A stretch of DNA of 64,000 nucleotides from Lichenostomus cassidix (lineage: Eukaryota; Chordata; Aves; Passeriformes; Meliphagidae): positions 806,001-870,000 of the forward strand of contig VLJF02000840.1 in NCBI GenBank assembly GCA_008360975.2, written 5' to 3'. The notes beneath the pieces were generated by a model. The model was not told where the DNA came from. It saw nothing but the letters and a program-made list of their open reading frames with translations, and searched no databases. The translations under genes were made by a program, and so were the position numbers. Shown piece after piece: positions 23,565 through 35,908 of the stretch. Positions within the stretch are counted from its first letter, which is position 1. Each line of letters opens with the position of its first letter.

Positions 23565-26500
23565 TCACAGCACATTCTCGTAGGTGGCACTCGGGTCCTG
23601 CTGTCCCTCGCAGGGTCCCGACAGCTCCGCGTTGGTCACTTGTGGATCCCGAGGAGGGACAGTGACGGGGGAACGCCCTGGGGACCCTGCGAGAGACAGC
23701 GGTTGTGGGGACTCTCGTAGGGGTGGCAGCCGTCGGTGACGTGTCCCTGTCCCTGTCCCTGTCTCTGTCTCCTCCCGTACTCACCCCCTGCCCTCTCGGT
23801 GCCCTCCGTGAGGGTGTCCAGCACCTCCCCCTCCTCCGGGGGCTCCGGGGGGCCCTGCGGGGATCAGGGGTGTCTGAGGGGGTCTGGGGAGAGGGGAAAG
23901 GGCAGTCATGGCCGGAGCCCCCCTCACCTGTCCTGGCACTTCCTGGAGGCTGCAAGGATAAGGGGAGGAGGTGACTGTGGGGTCCCCGAGACCCCTGAAC
24001 CTTCCTGGCACCTTGGGAGCTCCAACCACCCATGGGACTCTCAAATTCCCACGGGACCCCAAATCCCCACTGCAGCCCCGATTCCCACAGGACACTGATT
24101 CCCCCCTGGACCCCAGGAACTCCTGAACCCCATGAAGTTCTGCACCACCACAGTGTCCCCAGTGCTCCCGACCCCCTGAGCCTTTGAGCCCCAAGTCCGG
24201 CAGGGAGGGGAAACACCCAAACTCTCATAGGATCCCTGAAAGATTCCCCAACATCAGAGGATGACCCTCCAACACCACCCAGGACCCCCAGCCAAGGTCA
24301 CTGGGGGCTCAGTTTCCCCCAGCTCAGGAGCTCTGGGTGCTGCCCCATCTCTCCCCACACTCCGGGGGTTTCCCCTCACTCCAGGACCCCCAACCCCCCA
24401 TTGTCACCCACCCGGGCGGTGCCACCAGTGACAGCCCCCGATGACAGCCAGGAGCAGCACCAGGTACAGGAGGGTCCTGCCGACATTCACAGCCACTGCT
24501 GGGGACACAGGGGGACACTGAGATCACCCAGAAACCCGGGAGTCCTCAAATCCCCAGTGACCCCATGTGACTCCACCNNNNNNNNNNNNNNNNNNNNNNN
24601 NNNNNNNNNNNNNNNNNNNNNNNNNNNNNNNNNNNNNNNNNNNNNNNNNNNNNNNNNNNNNNNNNNNNNNNNNNNNNNNNNNNNNNNNNNNNNNNNNNNN
24701 NNNNNNNNNNNNNNNNNNNNNNNNNNNNNNNNNNNNNNNNNNNNNNNNNNNNNNNNNNNNNNNNNNNNNNNNNNNNNNNNNNNNNNNNNNNNNNNNNNNN
24801 NNNNNNNNNNNNNNNNNNNNNNNNNNNNNNNNNNNNNNNNNNNNNNNNNNNNNNNNNNNNNNNNNNNNNNNNNNNNNNNNNNNNNNNNNNNNNNNNNNNN
24901 NNNNNNNNNNNNNNNNNNNNNNNNNNNNNNNNNNNNNNNNNNNNNNNNNNNNNNNNNNNNNNNNNNNNNNNNNNNNNNNNNNNNNNNNNNNNNNNNNNNN
25001 NNNNNNNNNNNNNNNNNNNNNNNNNNNNNNNNNNNNNNNNNNNNNNNNNNNNNNNNNNNNNNNNNNNNNNNNNNNNNGGCCCACCTCCTGCCCATCGTGC
25101 AGCCAGGTGAAGGTGACAGGTGCTGAGCCCACCTGCACCGAGCAGCGCAGGGTCACGGGGTCACCTGCGCGCACCTGGAGTGCCGGGGGGCCAGGGGTGA
25201 TGGTGGCATTGGCCACGGGCACTGCGGGGACAGAGACGGGGCTGAGGGTGGGGGAGGGGATGGCATCAGGTGTGGGGGGAGGGGATGGGGGGGATTACAA
25301 TATCATGGGTGGGATCTCCCCCAACCCAAGGTTTTCACTCACCCAGGACGGTGACAATCAATGGGTCACTTTCAATTGTGCTGTCCCCATCGCTGACCCG
25401 GCACTGGTAATGCCCACTGTCCTTGTCCCCAACATGGCTCAGCTCCAGGTGGGGGCCAGTGGCCAGCAGTGCCCCTGAGCCCTCCCGGTGCCAGGAGAAC
25501 GACAGGGGACCTGTCCCCGCGGCCACCGCACAGCTCAGCACCAGGCTGTCACCCAGTACCACCTGTCCATTGGGTGGCTGTGCTGACAAGGACACCCCTG
25601 ATACTGGGATCCCTGTGAGAGGGGGGACAGCAGGGGACAGTGAGGGACTGAGGACACCAGGAGAGAACAGGGGACAGCAGGGGACAGAGAGGGATATGGA
25701 GACAGGGAGGGACACAGGGAGGGTTGTAGAGGGGTGGGAGGACCCCAGGGAGGGAGAAGGAGGTGCAGAAATGGGGGGGAGCCTGGGAAGAGACCCCAGT
25801 GAGGATGGGGGATTCAGGGCAGAGACACATGGAGAGGGGTGGGGGAACTCCAGGGGGGGGCCGTTGGGAACCAGACGGGGATGTGGGGACCTGAGGACCA
25901 TGGGGGAACCTCAGAGTGGGAGGGAGGGGACCTGGGGAGGTTGCCAGGGAGGGATAGGGGTACCCAGACAGGGGTGGGGAAGCCGGGATGGGATCCGAGA
26001 AAGGATTGGGAGACCCAGGAAGGAACCAGGGAAGGGATGAAGGTCTTCAGGTGGGGCAGAGAGGACTCAAGCAGGATGTTGGGGAAGAATGGGGAGATGC
26101 AGGTCAGGGAGGGTGATCTGGGGAGAGACCTGTGCAGGGATGAGGGGAGCCGGGAAAGGTGTCAGGGAGGGCTGGGGGGACACGGGCAGAGCTGGGGTAC
26201 CCGGGGAGGCTGTGGGGGTTGCCGTGCCCATCCCCGCACTCACTGCGCACCGTGACGCGGAGCCGGGCGCTGCTCTTCCGCACGGCCCCCCCCTCGGAGC
26301 GCACCTTGCAGCTGTAACTGCCCGAGTGGGAGACCCCCACGGCGGGCAGCAGGAGCTGCGGGGACCCCTGCGGGCCCCCCAGCAACTGCCCGTCCCGGTA
26401 GAAGAGGTGCAGGAGGGGGGCTCGGGGCCGCAGGGGGCTGGGGCTGCTGAGGCAGCTGAGATTCAGGGGGGACCCCTCGGTGGGCTTGGGGGACCCTCCA

Positions 26501-28043
26501 GCTCCAGCACCGGCACTGAGAAGAGCTCTGGGAAGGAGGTAGGGGAGGTTGGGACTGTGATTTGGCGTCTACCGATGAGAGGCTTTGGGAGTTTTGGGCT
26601 GTTCAGTATTGGGGTCGCAGGGCAGGTTGGGCTGGATGTGGGGTGTCAGGGTATCAGATGTGGCTGTGGGGCTGCTCACCATGCACTGTCACTGTCACCG
26701 GCTCTGACTTCTTCCACAGTGAATTCCCGATGCCCACCCAGCCCCCACACCGGTAGCGGCCACTGTGATGCAGCTGCAGGGGGGACAGGGACAGCTCGGT
26801 CCCATGGAGAGGCTCTCTCAGCTCTTTGTCCTCATGGTAGAAGAGCACTCCAGTGACCGACGTGCCACTCCAGACCCGGCAGCGCAGTGTCACCGTGTCC
26901 CCCTCCAGCAGCACCCTCACTGGCACCTGCAGCACCAGCCAGTCTGTGGGACAGGGGGGTCCTGTCACACCAGGGGGCCCAAGGGGGCACTGAGGGGTGC
27001 AAGGCCACCCAGAGCCCTCAGAGCCCTCTGGGGAAACACCATCCACATCTTACCCCTCACCATTTAAGACTCTCACAGAGGGGCTGCGCCAAGTGCCAGG
27101 TCTGTCACATCTGTAGGTGCCACTCTCAGTGACAGTGAGGTGGTTGGATCCCTTCTGGCACCAACGACTCCCATCCTTGTACCAGGTGGTGGCACCGGGG
27201 CGCCCCAAGCCCTGACAGGTCAGTGTCACTTTGTCCCACAGCACCGCTGGCATCCAGGGGGGCTCCACGAGGAGCTGGGTGGTCTGGGCACCTGCAGGTG
27301 ACAGGGGACACCAGCCTGCCAGGGCCAGCACAGAGCTGGGGAAAGCAGGGCAGGGACATGGCATCTGCCTGAGGACTCACCAGCGAGGCTGAGGGTCTGA
27401 GCTGGAAGGGAGAAGGGAGAGGGGCTGGGTGGGGGTGGCCCCATGGGGACAGCATCACCAGGGGACAGGTTATAGAAGCTGTCCCCACACTGGCCCTGCA
27501 GGGACAACCTGGTGGCACAGAGGTCTCGTGGATGGAGACATTTGGCCACCCTGGGCTGGGGCAGTACATTGGGACACTGTGGACACCCTGGCCATGGGGA
27601 CACCACCATGCTGGCACAAGTTCCCCCAACAGCCCCACAGTCCCTGTCCCCAGAGCCACATCCCCATGGCCCTGTGCCCAAGATTCCATTTTGATGGCAC
27701 CTGTCTGCACAGCCCCTTGGTGAGCTTCCCCTTTTCCCTGTCCCCTGTACCCACAGCTGCCCCAGCCCCATGATGCCACTCCTCACACCTCAGTCCTCCC
27801 ATTTTTCTTTCCCCATTCCTGTCCCCACAGCCACCCCCCTTCCCCAGTCACACCAGTGTGCACCCCCACGGACTGGCTTTGCTGACACTCGGGACCTCAG
27901 GGGACCCCACAGCTCCCCTGTGCCCTCTCCCCACTGCTCTCTGCATCACCAGGACCCATCCCTGGGGCATCAGCCCTGTGCCCAGGGCACTCACCCCACA
28001 GTAGCAGTGCCACCTTCCTGGCCATCCCGGTGTCCCCAGCCAT
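23565..28043 (-). CDS. G5: NXXR-class FCRL gene, interrupted by an assembly gap
   Basis: Exons: SP1 27995-28043 (MAGDTGMARKVALLLW), SP2 27381-27401, D1 27061-27291, D2 26680-26943, D3 26244-26527, D4 25343-25612, D5 from 25221 into the gap, TM 24412-24498, cyt1 23928-23949, cyt2 23785-23854, last 23565-23686. The TM has N-V-G-R. The tail has VTNAEL (no ITIM tyrosine) and an intact terminal ATYENVL. Two one-base deletions lie in G/C homopolymers: D3 (284 versus 285 bp) and cyt2 (70 versus 71 bp). Either would break the frame. Because both are in homopolymers and a 500-N gap adjoins, consensus error is a real possibility. Paralogue G8 (offset about 19.6 kb) has both exons at normal length. Confidence 0.7.
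24578..25077. other. Assembly gap of 500 N
   Basis: Exactly 500 N, probably a placeholder of unknown true size. It removes the 3' part of the G5 D5 exon and part of the D5-TM intron. Confidence 0.98.
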
Positions 28044-30257
28044 CTGGGCTGGCTGTCACACACTGCCGGGGCATCCGGTCCCCTTGCTGGTGGCTCTTGG
28101 GCCAAAGAGGAAGGAGGCGAGTTCACATCTTGTCCCACGTGTTGATGGCCCATGGTGGGGGCAGGGTGGTGACAGGCTGCGGGCTGGGTGAGGACATGGT
28201 GGGGACATGGTGGGACATGGGTTTCCCACGAGTGGGAAACTCCAGGGTTGGGGAGAGCTAAAGATGGGTGTCCAGAAGAACAGGGGGGCACAGGAATGGG
28301 GTCCCTGGGGAATGGGGATGCTGTGGCAATGGGGCTCCTGAGGAAGGCGATACACAGGGGATGGGCATCCTGGGGAATCCCTGGGGTCCATGTGGGTGGG
28401 GGGAACCAGAGATGGGGGTCCCAGAGGAACATGGACCCCAGGGATTTGGGGTGATGTGATGTGGGCCCAGCTACGGGGTGTCTGGGAGGACTGTGGAGCT
28501 CATGGGATGGGATCAAGGGGAGGGCAATGCTGGGAAATGGAGGTTCTGGGAAATGGGCATGCAGAGATGGGGGTCACCAGGAGGGGAACCTAGGGAATGA
28601 GGTCCCATAGTTGGATTCCCAGGGGGTTGGGTGTCCCAGGGATGGGCAGTGGCTGGGTGGGCATGTGGGTCACAGCTCCTGCACTGGGTGCCTCCAATTT
28701 CGGGGTGACCCAGACAAAAGCACAGACCCTGATGGTGTTCGTGGTCTGTGGGGAACACCAGGGGGTTCCCATGGTGCTCTGGGTCTGTGCTTCCCACACT
28801 GGGACTTTTTCCTCTCGTTATTTCTATTTTTTTCTTATTTCCTCACTTTTGTAAACACATTCCCTCCCAGTTCATGGATCAGCGATCCCAGGCAGCACCT
28901 GAGCAGGTAACAGGTTGGGAGCACCCAGGGGAGGAATGAAGGGAGTGTGGGGGCTGCAGGGAGGTTTGGGGGAGCTGTGGGGGATGGGGGTGTCCAACTG
29001 TGTCCCCAACACTTTCAGTTTCTCTTTCCTGCAGCAGAAGGAAGAGGCTCTTTACACTAAGAGTCAGATGAGGGGGTGTTTCTGTCCTGGGGGGCACATC
29101 CAGGTGGATCCTGTCCCGTTGGGGTTGCTGTTCTGGGGGTGACATGTCCTGGGAGAATCCAGTCCAGGGGGTGACGCATCCTGGACGGGAGGATCCTGGT
29201 CTGGGGGAGGGCAGATCTGGAAGTGTCTCTGCACATTCCCTGAGTCCTGCTTGTCCCAAAGGTGGCACAGCATTGGGACCTCTGTCAATCCAAGTGTGGG
29301 GCTCAGCCATGGCGCAGCCCAACTGCACAGGGATGGGCATTGGCCAACCCTGCTCTGGCCAGCCCCAGGGGCAGCCAGCACCTGAGGCTACCACCTGCCC
29401 CCTTGGCCCCCTTTGATTCTCACAGCTTTAGAGCTGCTCAAAGGTGAGAATTGTGTGGGGGAAAAAGGCCTGGCTGTGGTTTGCTCAGCCCCGCAAGAAG
29501 CACAGAAACCAATTGGAGCTCAAGCAGTGGCTCTGCGAGGGCCTTTGATGGTTTTCAGAGCAGGGCTGGGTGGAAACCAACCATGCAGGGGCAGCTGGGA
29601 GGGAACCAGACCGGAAATGCAGCAATTGATCATTTTGTCCCTCTGTCCAAGTGACTGAGAGAGCCCCAGAACTCCTGCAAAGACAACAACAATCTGCTCA
29701 ACAACCTGATCTGGAGCCTCCTCCTTCCTGTACAAAACTTGTAGCCATTCGGAACCTCCCAGATAGAACGTTTGGTTTCTGGCTGTGGCTGCCAGATGAG
29801 AGGAAAGAGTGTTGAAATATTGATCAGGGGCTCAACACATGGATCCTGGGAACCTGGGGGTGAGAGCAGGAGCAGAGAGTGCCCAGGCAGGGGAACTCAT
29901 GGCAGGATGGAGGGGATTTACCAGGCAATCAAACCCTGAGGGACACACGGGCATTTCCACAGATTCCTGTGCAGTGGTCCAAGGATGGGCAGAGTTGTTC
30001 CATTTTTGGGAGCAGAATCCATGGGAAGTAAATCAAGTCTCAGGGTGGGAATGAGAAAAATGGGAAGAGTTCCTAAATATGGACCACAAAAGTCTTCCTT
30101 GTGGGGTGCTGCTCTTCTGGGGTTGCTGCCCAGAAGAGAGAGAACACTCAGGGAGATTACAAACTCTGTATAATCCACAGCAAACGCTGCTGTGGGATGC
30201 AAAAGCAAACCATGAAGTCTTGTGGCTCTGGATGGACCTCTTCTTGAACGTTAGGAT
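28044..30257. other. 5' flank of G5, no gene seen
   Basis: Noncoding; matches 47645-49860 upstream of G8 almost throughout. Around 29400-29720 it contains a conserved block (AACCAG..GGAAATGC..AATTGATCATTTTGTC) also present next to each CpG island (about 8630-8700, 23220-23300 and 43370-43450). No exon was recognised. Confidence 0.45.
29011..29029 (-). promoter_or_regulatory. ISRE-like motif upstream of G5
   Basis: The plus strand reads ACTTTCAGTTTCTCTTTCC, which includes AGTTTCNNTTTC, a full ISRE consensus, in the conserved context CCCCAAC..CTGCAGCAGAAGGAAG. It is about 1 kb upstream of SP1. Confidence 0.45.
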
Positions 30258-30275
30258 TTTTTTCTTTCTTTCTTC

Positions 30276-30359
<84 letters not shown>

Positions 30360-30440
30360 TTTCTTTCTTTCTTTCTTTCTCTCTTTCTCTCTTTCTCTCT
30401 TTCTCTCTTTCTCTCTTTCTCTTTCTCTCTCTCTCTCTCT
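30258..30440. repeat. (TTTC)n microsatellite grading to (CT)n
   Basis: About 180 bp of TTTC units with interruptions, ending in CT dinucleotides. The paralogous site 49865-49950 holds a pentanucleotide (CTTTT)n array instead. Confidence 0.95.
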
Positions 30441-30469
30441 GAGGGAATTTTTTTCCCATTTTTGGCCTA

Positions 30470-31600
30470 AGAGATGGGAAGGAGGAGTACTTAAGAGATA
30501 AAACATGTAGCCGGGATGGGGAGGAGGGGGAAGGGGTGCAGTTTGCTGCAGTCTCTTAGCAGGGAGGTTTTCTCTTGGGAAGTGCAGAGATACGGTGAGA
30601 CTTGGCTGGGGGTCAGGGGCTGGGCTCAGCCCTCTCAGCGCTCTCTTGCTCTCTTTCTCTCAGGGGGATGGCAGGAGAGATGTTTGTGCTCTTGGTGCTG
30701 GGCTGTGCCTGAGGGGAGAATTCACTGCTACTGCAGAGTTTTGTTCTTCACTGCTTCTCCTTACCATGGGTGAGCCTTTGCTCATAAGAGCAGCTGTTGA
30801 ACTGGGATGTTTCCAACACCAAACCTCACTGGGAGCGACCCTCACCATCTGCCTCGGGGGAAACCCAGGACTCTTACCACCTTCCCTTCTCCAGAGGGAG
30901 TTTCTCCCGGCTGCTTGCGGGAGCTCAGCTGCTGCTGCTCAGCCTGGCTGTCTTCCTGCCACTGTTGTGGCAGTTTTTGTTACACTTTCACTCGACACCC
31001 TGCATCTGCCCCAACCCCCGCGGCTCTTGCCAGGGCTTCAGAGTTTTGTCCACACTTTGTTTCCCACCCTGGGTATGCTCAGCTCTGCTGTTCCAGCCCA
31101 CTGCTCTGAGGTTCCTGCTACAGTCCAGCTCACTACCCGCAGTGGCACTCAGACCAGCTGCTCCCCGTGAGTTTCGCAAAGGAAACCATTGTCTCTCATT
31201 CTCTGTCACCTGAGCTGCCATTGCCAGGTGGAGAGGCGGCTGAGCTCGCGCCACAGCGCCCCCTGCAGCCGCGGGGGAATCATCACACCTGCCCTGCCCA
31301 GCCGGGAGCCAACAGCGCCCCTGCTGGCTGTGACTGTAACTGCACCGAAGGGGAAAGTGCTTGATGGCCGACAGAAGGCTGTTGTTGGGTTTCTGGTTTT
31401 CTTTGTTATTGCTGCCATTGTTGTTGTTTCTTTGCCTTGGTTTAACTATTCTAAACAAAAACTTTTATTCTTTTAATATATCTGAGCCTGAAAGCCACAT
31501 AATTTCAAAATTATAATAATTTGGAGAGAAGGAGGGTCATATTTTCCATCTCAGAAGGATTCATACCTTCCTTGGCAGACACCTCTCTTTATAAACTGAG
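30470..31600 (+). repeat. LTR-like repeat (family B)
   Basis: It has a TATA-like GAGATAAAA at about 30495 and a T-rich 3' end leading to TTCAAAATTATAATAATTTGGAG and a CAGACACCT..TAAACTGAG terminus, like the ends of the other LTRs in this window. It holds GCGCCCCCTGCAGC and GCGCCCCTGCTGG words. Limits are approximate. Paralogous copy at about 49990-51116. Confidence 0.5.
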
Positions 31601-32129
31601 TCTTCAGTTCAGAATCCAAAATTCACCATCTGCAGGCAGTGAATAGTCACCCCGAATTACAGAATTTTGCCCTGACTCCACTGTTCTACTGGGCCTCTTG
31701 TGCCTCCAGTTGGAAGGGGGAGGTGCAGCAGCCCCTAGTTTTTAGGGGAAGTCTGAAATTGGAGAATGTGGTTTCTAAAGCAAGATAGAGATTAACAAAG
31801 AGACACCATTTCTCCCAGGATAACAAAAAATTTGTATTTTGGTCCCAATAACAGGGCAATGGGTCCTGTACCCCTGGCACTGGGAGGGAGAATGGGCAGC
31901 ACTGGACACACTGTGCAGCTCCACATGGGGTTCCTCCCTACTCGTCATCACCTCCCCAGGCAGGTTGGGCACCCATGGGGGCCATGGGGGGAAAACACAG
32001 GTGTGGGTGCCCACGGATGGGGAGCTCCAGTGACCCCCAGTGCCCCCAGCCACCCCAGTTTAATGGCACATTCTCATAGATGTCACTGAATCCTCGCAGT
32101 CACTCACGGGGTCTCAGCAGCTTCATTGG

Positions 32130-35100
32130 TCACTTGTGGTTCCCGGGGAGAGGAAGCACAGGGAACCCATCTGGGAGTCCTGCAAGAGACATCAGCTGGG
32201 GGAGCCCAATTAGAGGGTGGAACCCACGGGTGACTGCAGCGACGCAGCCTCATGTTTCACGGGCGGGCACCCCATGCTGCAAAGAGGGGGGCCGTTGGTG
32301 GCCAAGACACGCCGGGGGCAAACGTAGCACCACGGCAGGCAGTGGAGCTGTTGGGGACGTGAGTCTTTGTGGAGGCGCAGCACAGAAAAAAGTGTAGGAT
32401 CACAGTCTGTGATTCCAAGGGAGTTTATGAAGGATCCACGGGCTCAGGGCAAAGGGAGAGGAAGAGGGACAGAGAAGAAGGGGTGGAGAAGGGTGAGAAA
32501 CCAGAGGCTATGAACCAAGAAAAAAGGGATGCAGAGGCTTAAAAGGAGAGGGAAGAGGGGAGTGGTTAGCTCCAAGGAGCCAACCAGGGAAAGCCAGAGG
32601 GGGGGAGATAAGGAGGGGAAAAGGGGGTACAACCAATGGTTTACAGCAGAGGAGGGTACAAACTCAGGAAGCAAATAATATACTCAGCTAGGGAGAGGTT
32701 TCTAGAACATGAACTATATACAGTTCGTGTTAATATGCATACCCTAAATCCTACTAGCACACTGCAACGGGTGACATGTCCCTGGTCCCTGCCCTGTACT
32801 CACCCTCTGCCTGCTTGATACTCACCACATGGGTGTTCAGCACCTCCCCCTGCTTTGGGGGGGCTAGGGGCTTCAGGAGGGCCCTGCAGGGATAAAGAGG
32901 TGTGGGGGAGCAGTCTGCGGAACGGGGGAAAGGGGAGTCATGGCCAGAGCCCTCCACTCACCTATCCTGGGATTTCCTGGCAGCTGCAAGGAAAAGGGGG
33001 TTAGGTGTGACCATGGGGTCCACAGGGCATCTGATTCCCCCTGAGCCCTCACTGTGCCCCAGATTCCCTACAGGACCCCCAAGCACCACCAAGGCCTCCA
33101 TAACTGCAAGCTTGGCATGGAGGGGCACTCCCCCAGGATCCCTGAAGAACCCCCAACATCCCTGCACGGTCCTACAAACAGCTCCACAAAGACCCCAGGA
33201 GCTCCCAGTGCCACCCCAGTATTCATCAAGGCCTCTCTGGGATGGACAAGGACCCTCCGAAATCCCCCAAGTTCCCGAGGACCTCGAGCATGAGTCACTG
33301 GGGACTCAGCCCCACCCAACTCAGGGGCTTTGATCACTAACCCATTTCCCCCAAAACTGGGGACTTCCCATTGCCCTTCAGGGTCCCTGTCTCCCTCCAC
33401 TGTCACCCACCCAGGCTGTGCCACCAGTGACAGCCTCCAATGACAGCCAGGAGCAGGACCAGGAACAGGAGGGTCCTGCCAACATTCACAGCCACCGCTG
33501 GAGCCAGAGGAGATACATGACACATTGGGGTCACCTGTCACCTCAGGGGTCCTGCTCACACCAGAAACCCCGTGTGACCTCACCTGTGCCCAAGTGTCTC
33601 TCTGCTGTCACCTCCAGGGCCAGCTCTGAGCTGAGCACCCGGAACACGCGGTGCTCATCCAGCTGGTTGGTGGCCATGCACTGATAGGAGCCAGAATGTC
33701 CCACATCGATGTCCCCAAGCTCCAGGAGGGGACCCTGGGCCACCTCCTGCCCATCGCGCAACCAGGTGAAGGTGACAGGTGCTGAGCCCACCTGCACTGA
33801 GCAGCACAGGGTCATAGGGTCACCTGCGCGCACCTGGTGTGCCGGGGGGCCAGGGGTGATGGTGGCATTGGCCACGGGCACTGTGGGGACAGAGACGAGG
33901 CTGAGGCTGGGGAAGGGGATGGAACATGTCGTGGGGGGAGGGGATGGGTGTGGGGATGGGGATGCCGAGGGTGGGGTTGCCCTGAGCCCGAGGGTCTCGC
34001 TCACCCGAGACAGTGACATTTAGTACAGGGCTATCAGCCCCGCTATCTCTGTGGCTATTTTGGCACTGGTAGTGATCACTGTCCTTGTCCCCAGCCTTGC
34101 TCAGCTCCAGGCGGGGACCAGTGCCCAGCGGTGCTAGGAGAAGGACAGGGGACCTGTTCTTGTGGCCACTGCACAGCTCAACACCAGGTGGTCACCCAGT
34201 GCCACCTCTTCCCCAGGGGTCTGCACCGACAGGGACACCCCAGAGACTGTGGTCCCTGTGGGGGTACACGAATGGGATGGGGAACACAGGGAGTGGAAGG
34301 AAGTGGAGGGAGATTGGAGAAGAGTGGAGGCGACCCCAGTGAGGGAAAAAGGGACCCACGAAGAGGTACATGGACCCGATGACTATGGAGAGACAGCAGT
34401 GAGTGACTGGGGGGAGAGATGTAAATAGGCAGATAGGGAAGGAAGAGCAGAGGATGGTGTGAGGACACGGGAATGGATGTGGGTTATTGGTGAGAGGTGG
34501 GGACACAGAGACATTGATATGGGACCCGGGGAGGGTGTGGGGGTTGCCGTGCCCATCCCTGCACTCACTGCGCACCGTGACGCGGAGCCGGGCGCTGCTC
34601 TTCCGCACAGCCCACCCCTTGGAGTGCACCTCGCAGCTGTAACTGCCCGAGTGGGAGACCCCCACAGTGGGCAGCAGGAGCTGTGAGGACCCCTGAGGGC
34701 CCCCCAGCAACTGCCCGTCCTGGTAGAAGAGGTGCAGGAGAGGGGCTCAGGGCTGCAGGGGGCTGGGGGTGCTGAGGCAGCTGAGAGTCAGGGAGGACCC
34801 CTCAGTGGGCTCAGGGGGACCCTCCAGCTCCAGCACCGGCACCAGGAAGAGCTCTGGGAAGGAGATGGGAGTGGAGATGATGATCCCGAGTGTGCTGGGG
34901 CCAGGCTGTGGCGGTGCCGAGCTGTGGGGCTATCAGGGTTTCGGGGTGCTCACCGTGCACTGTCACTGTCACCGGCTTTGACTGCTCCGACACCGGTGAC
35001 ATTGCGATGCTCACCAAGCCTCTGCAGTGGTAGTGACCACTGTGGTGCAGCTGCAGGGGGGACAGGGACAGCTCGGTCCCATGTATAGATGTCCCTACTT

Positions 35101-35801
35101 CCTCCTCCTCACGGTAGAAGGACACCGAAGTGACAGGGGAGTTCTCCCTGACCGGGCAGCGCAGTGTCACCGTGTCTCCCCCCCGCAGCACCTGGAGCAC
35201 CAGCCAGTCTGGAGACAAGTGGGGACACATCACACCGGCATGTCCCGATGGCACCTGGAAGCCCTCACTGTGTCACCACCAACACCCCAGTGGTCCCCAA
35301 TTCCAGCAGGGAACTCCCTTCACCCTGGGATGCTCTGGGATGTCCCCATGTGCAGGAGATGGGCTCTGGTCACACCAGGGAGGTGACCCAGGAAGCAGAG
35401 CTCATCCAGAGCCTTCGGGGTCCCCACGGGTGCCAGGCTGGGGACACAAATCCTCCTCACCATTTAAGACGCTCATGGAGGGGCTGATCCCAGTGCCAGG
35501 TCTGTAACATCTGTAGGTGCCACTCCAATAGACAATCAAGTGGTCAGCTGCATTCTGCCACCAGTGCTTCCCATCCTTGTACCACGTGGTGTCACCAGAT
35601 GTCCCCGAGCCCTGACAGGTCAGTGTCACTCTGTCCCACAGCACCACTGGTGTCCAGGGGGGATCCACGAGGAGCTGGGTTGTCTGAGCACCTGCAGGTG
35701 ACAAGGGACACCAGCCTGCCAGGGCCAGCACAGGGCTGGGGACAGCGGGGCAGGGACATGCCATCTGCCTGAGGACTCACCAGCAAGGCTGAGGGTCTGG
35801 G
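32130..35801 (-). pseudogene. G6: decayed NXXR-class FCRL gene
   Basis: Exons: SP2 35781-35801, D1 35461-35691, D2 34954-35208 (9 bp short, in frame), D3 34569-34853, D4 34005-34255, D5 33584-33880, TM 33411-33497, cyt1 32962-32983, cyt2 32804-32883, last exon from 32179. The TM has N-V-G-R; cyt2 has VLNTHV (Y to N). Damage: no SP1; in-frame TGA in D3 (34747-34749), the same codon as in G1; D4 19 bp short with an in-frame TAG; the last exon is frameshifted and stops at 32130, with an untranslated DIYENV-like remnant downstream. A repeat is inserted between the last two exons (32235-32766) and a solo LTR in the SP1-SP2 intron remnant (35909-36793). D1, D2 and D5 are still open. Confidence 0.8.
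32235..32766. mobile_element. Inserted element in the G6 tail intron
   Basis: It begins TGCAGCGACG, ends CACACTGCA, and is flanked by ACGGGTGAC on both sides (32226-32234 and 32767-32775). The equivalent intron of G10 lacks it. A nine-base duplication is long for a retroviral LTR, so the element class is left open. It contains purine-rich runs; no coding sequence recognised. Confidence 0.6.
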
Positions 35802-35908
35802 CTGGAAGGGAGAAGGAAGAGGGCTGGGTGAGGGTGGCACCACGGGGACAGTGGCACCCGGGAGGTGTAGTGTGGCATTGTCCCCAAATTGTCCCGGTGA
35901 GGACATGG

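Noticed and set aside
24401..25478. Long open frames across the N stretch
   Set aside because: Ns are read as unknown residues; the frames are artefacts of the gap.
30033..30506. Lys/Arg/Glu-repeat protein frame
   Set aside because: It is the translation of the TTTC/CT microsatellite.
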